Origin: Weeksellaceae bacterium
GTDB taxonomy: Bacteria > Bacteroidota > Bacteroidia > Flavobacteriales > Weeksellaceae
Direction of reading: 5' to 3'
DNA: 6,795 bases
NCBI GenBank assembly: GCA_028698395.1
Contig: JAQVDG010000111.1
Coordinates: forward strand, 1 to 6,795
Of the stretch, positions 6,685-6,795 are shown piece by piece. The stretch's first letter is position 1, and each line of letters begins with the position of its first letter. The position numbers were made by a program, and so were the translations under genes. The notes under the pieces were generated by a model. The model did not search any database and was not told the origin of the DNA. It was given only the letters and a program-made list of their open reading frames with translations.

Positions 6685-6795
6685 GACTAACGCATTCTTT
6701 ATTATTTACACTTATTTTCTTTTTCCTGAGCGGTGCTGTGTTTTCACAAATCACTGAGGAAGAACTAAAAGTACAAAAAGAAAAACTGCAACAGC
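6681..6795 (+). CDS. EnvC-like murein hydrolase activator (5' end only)
   Basis: Only the first 38 codons lie in the window. They encode a Sec signal peptide (MRLTHSL, a hydrophobic run, likely cleavage after VFS at residue 22) and then QITEEELKVQKEKLQQ, the start of a charged helix that looks like coiled coil. The ATG overlaps the stop of the DUF4292 gene. In Flavobacteriia the gene after DUF4292 is commonly an EnvC/LytM-type protein with an N-terminal coiled coil and a C-terminal M23-like domain that activates amidases for cell separation. The signal peptide and helix are seen; the identity rests on gene order and the N-terminal pattern. Confidence 0.65.
   Translation, partial: MRLTHSLLFTLIFFFLSGAVFSQITEEELKVQKEKLQQ

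Overview
The window reads as ordinary chromosome from a member of the Flavobacteriia (phylum Bacteroidota), most likely Flavobacteriaceae. The reasons are low GC content, A-rich translation starts without clear Shine-Dalgarno sequences, a perfect Bacteroidota-type -7 promoter element (TAnnTTTG), and family-typical proteins: a DUF4292 lipoprotein next to an EnvC-like gene, and a membrane-anchored M23 peptidase coupled to a small MerR-type protein. I cannot name the genus. I see no mobile element, rRNA, tRNA or CRISPR array.

Layout. (1) Bases 1-782, minus strand: the 5' part of a pyrimidine-synthesis gene that runs off the left edge. It starts as orotate phosphoribosyltransferase (PyrE) but continues without a stop into the beginning of an orotidine-5'-phosphate decarboxylase domain. 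The order and linker are those of eukaryotic UMP synthase, and this is the most noteworthy observation in the window. (2) Bases 783-1040: a divergent intergenic region with the promoter of that gene, a perfect DnaA-box 9-mer and a weak candidate promoter for the rightward genes. (3) Bases 1041-2350: a membrane-anchored M23 peptidase and a one-base-overlapping MerR-type HTH gene, closed by a strong intrinsic terminator at 2395-2431. (4) Bases 2483-2851: a small four-helix DUF486 membrane protein. (5) Bases 2934-6795: a tightly packed rightward operon of a Wzx-type flippase, dUTPase, sugar-1-phosphate nucleotidyltransferase, DUF4292 lipoprotein and the start of an EnvC-like murein hydrolase activator. 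Its junctions are 4-base overlaps or gaps of 6 and 26 bases.

How the genes fit together. The operon is mainly envelope-building: activated sugars (nucleotidyltransferase), export of lipid-linked glycans (flippase), an outer-membrane lipoprotein of possible LolB-like function (DUF4292) and peptidoglycan remodelling (EnvC-like, and separately the first M23 peptidase). dUTPase is a housekeeping nucleotide enzyme carried along in the operon. The UMP synthase makes UMP, which feeds both nucleic acids and UDP-sugars, but nothing in the sequence shows that it is co-regulated with the envelope genes. Two operon genes, the flippase and the DUF4292 lipoprotein, have no usable ATG and appear to start at TTG.

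Apart from the UMP synthase fusion I see no candidate for a new biological system. The remaining findings are modest.
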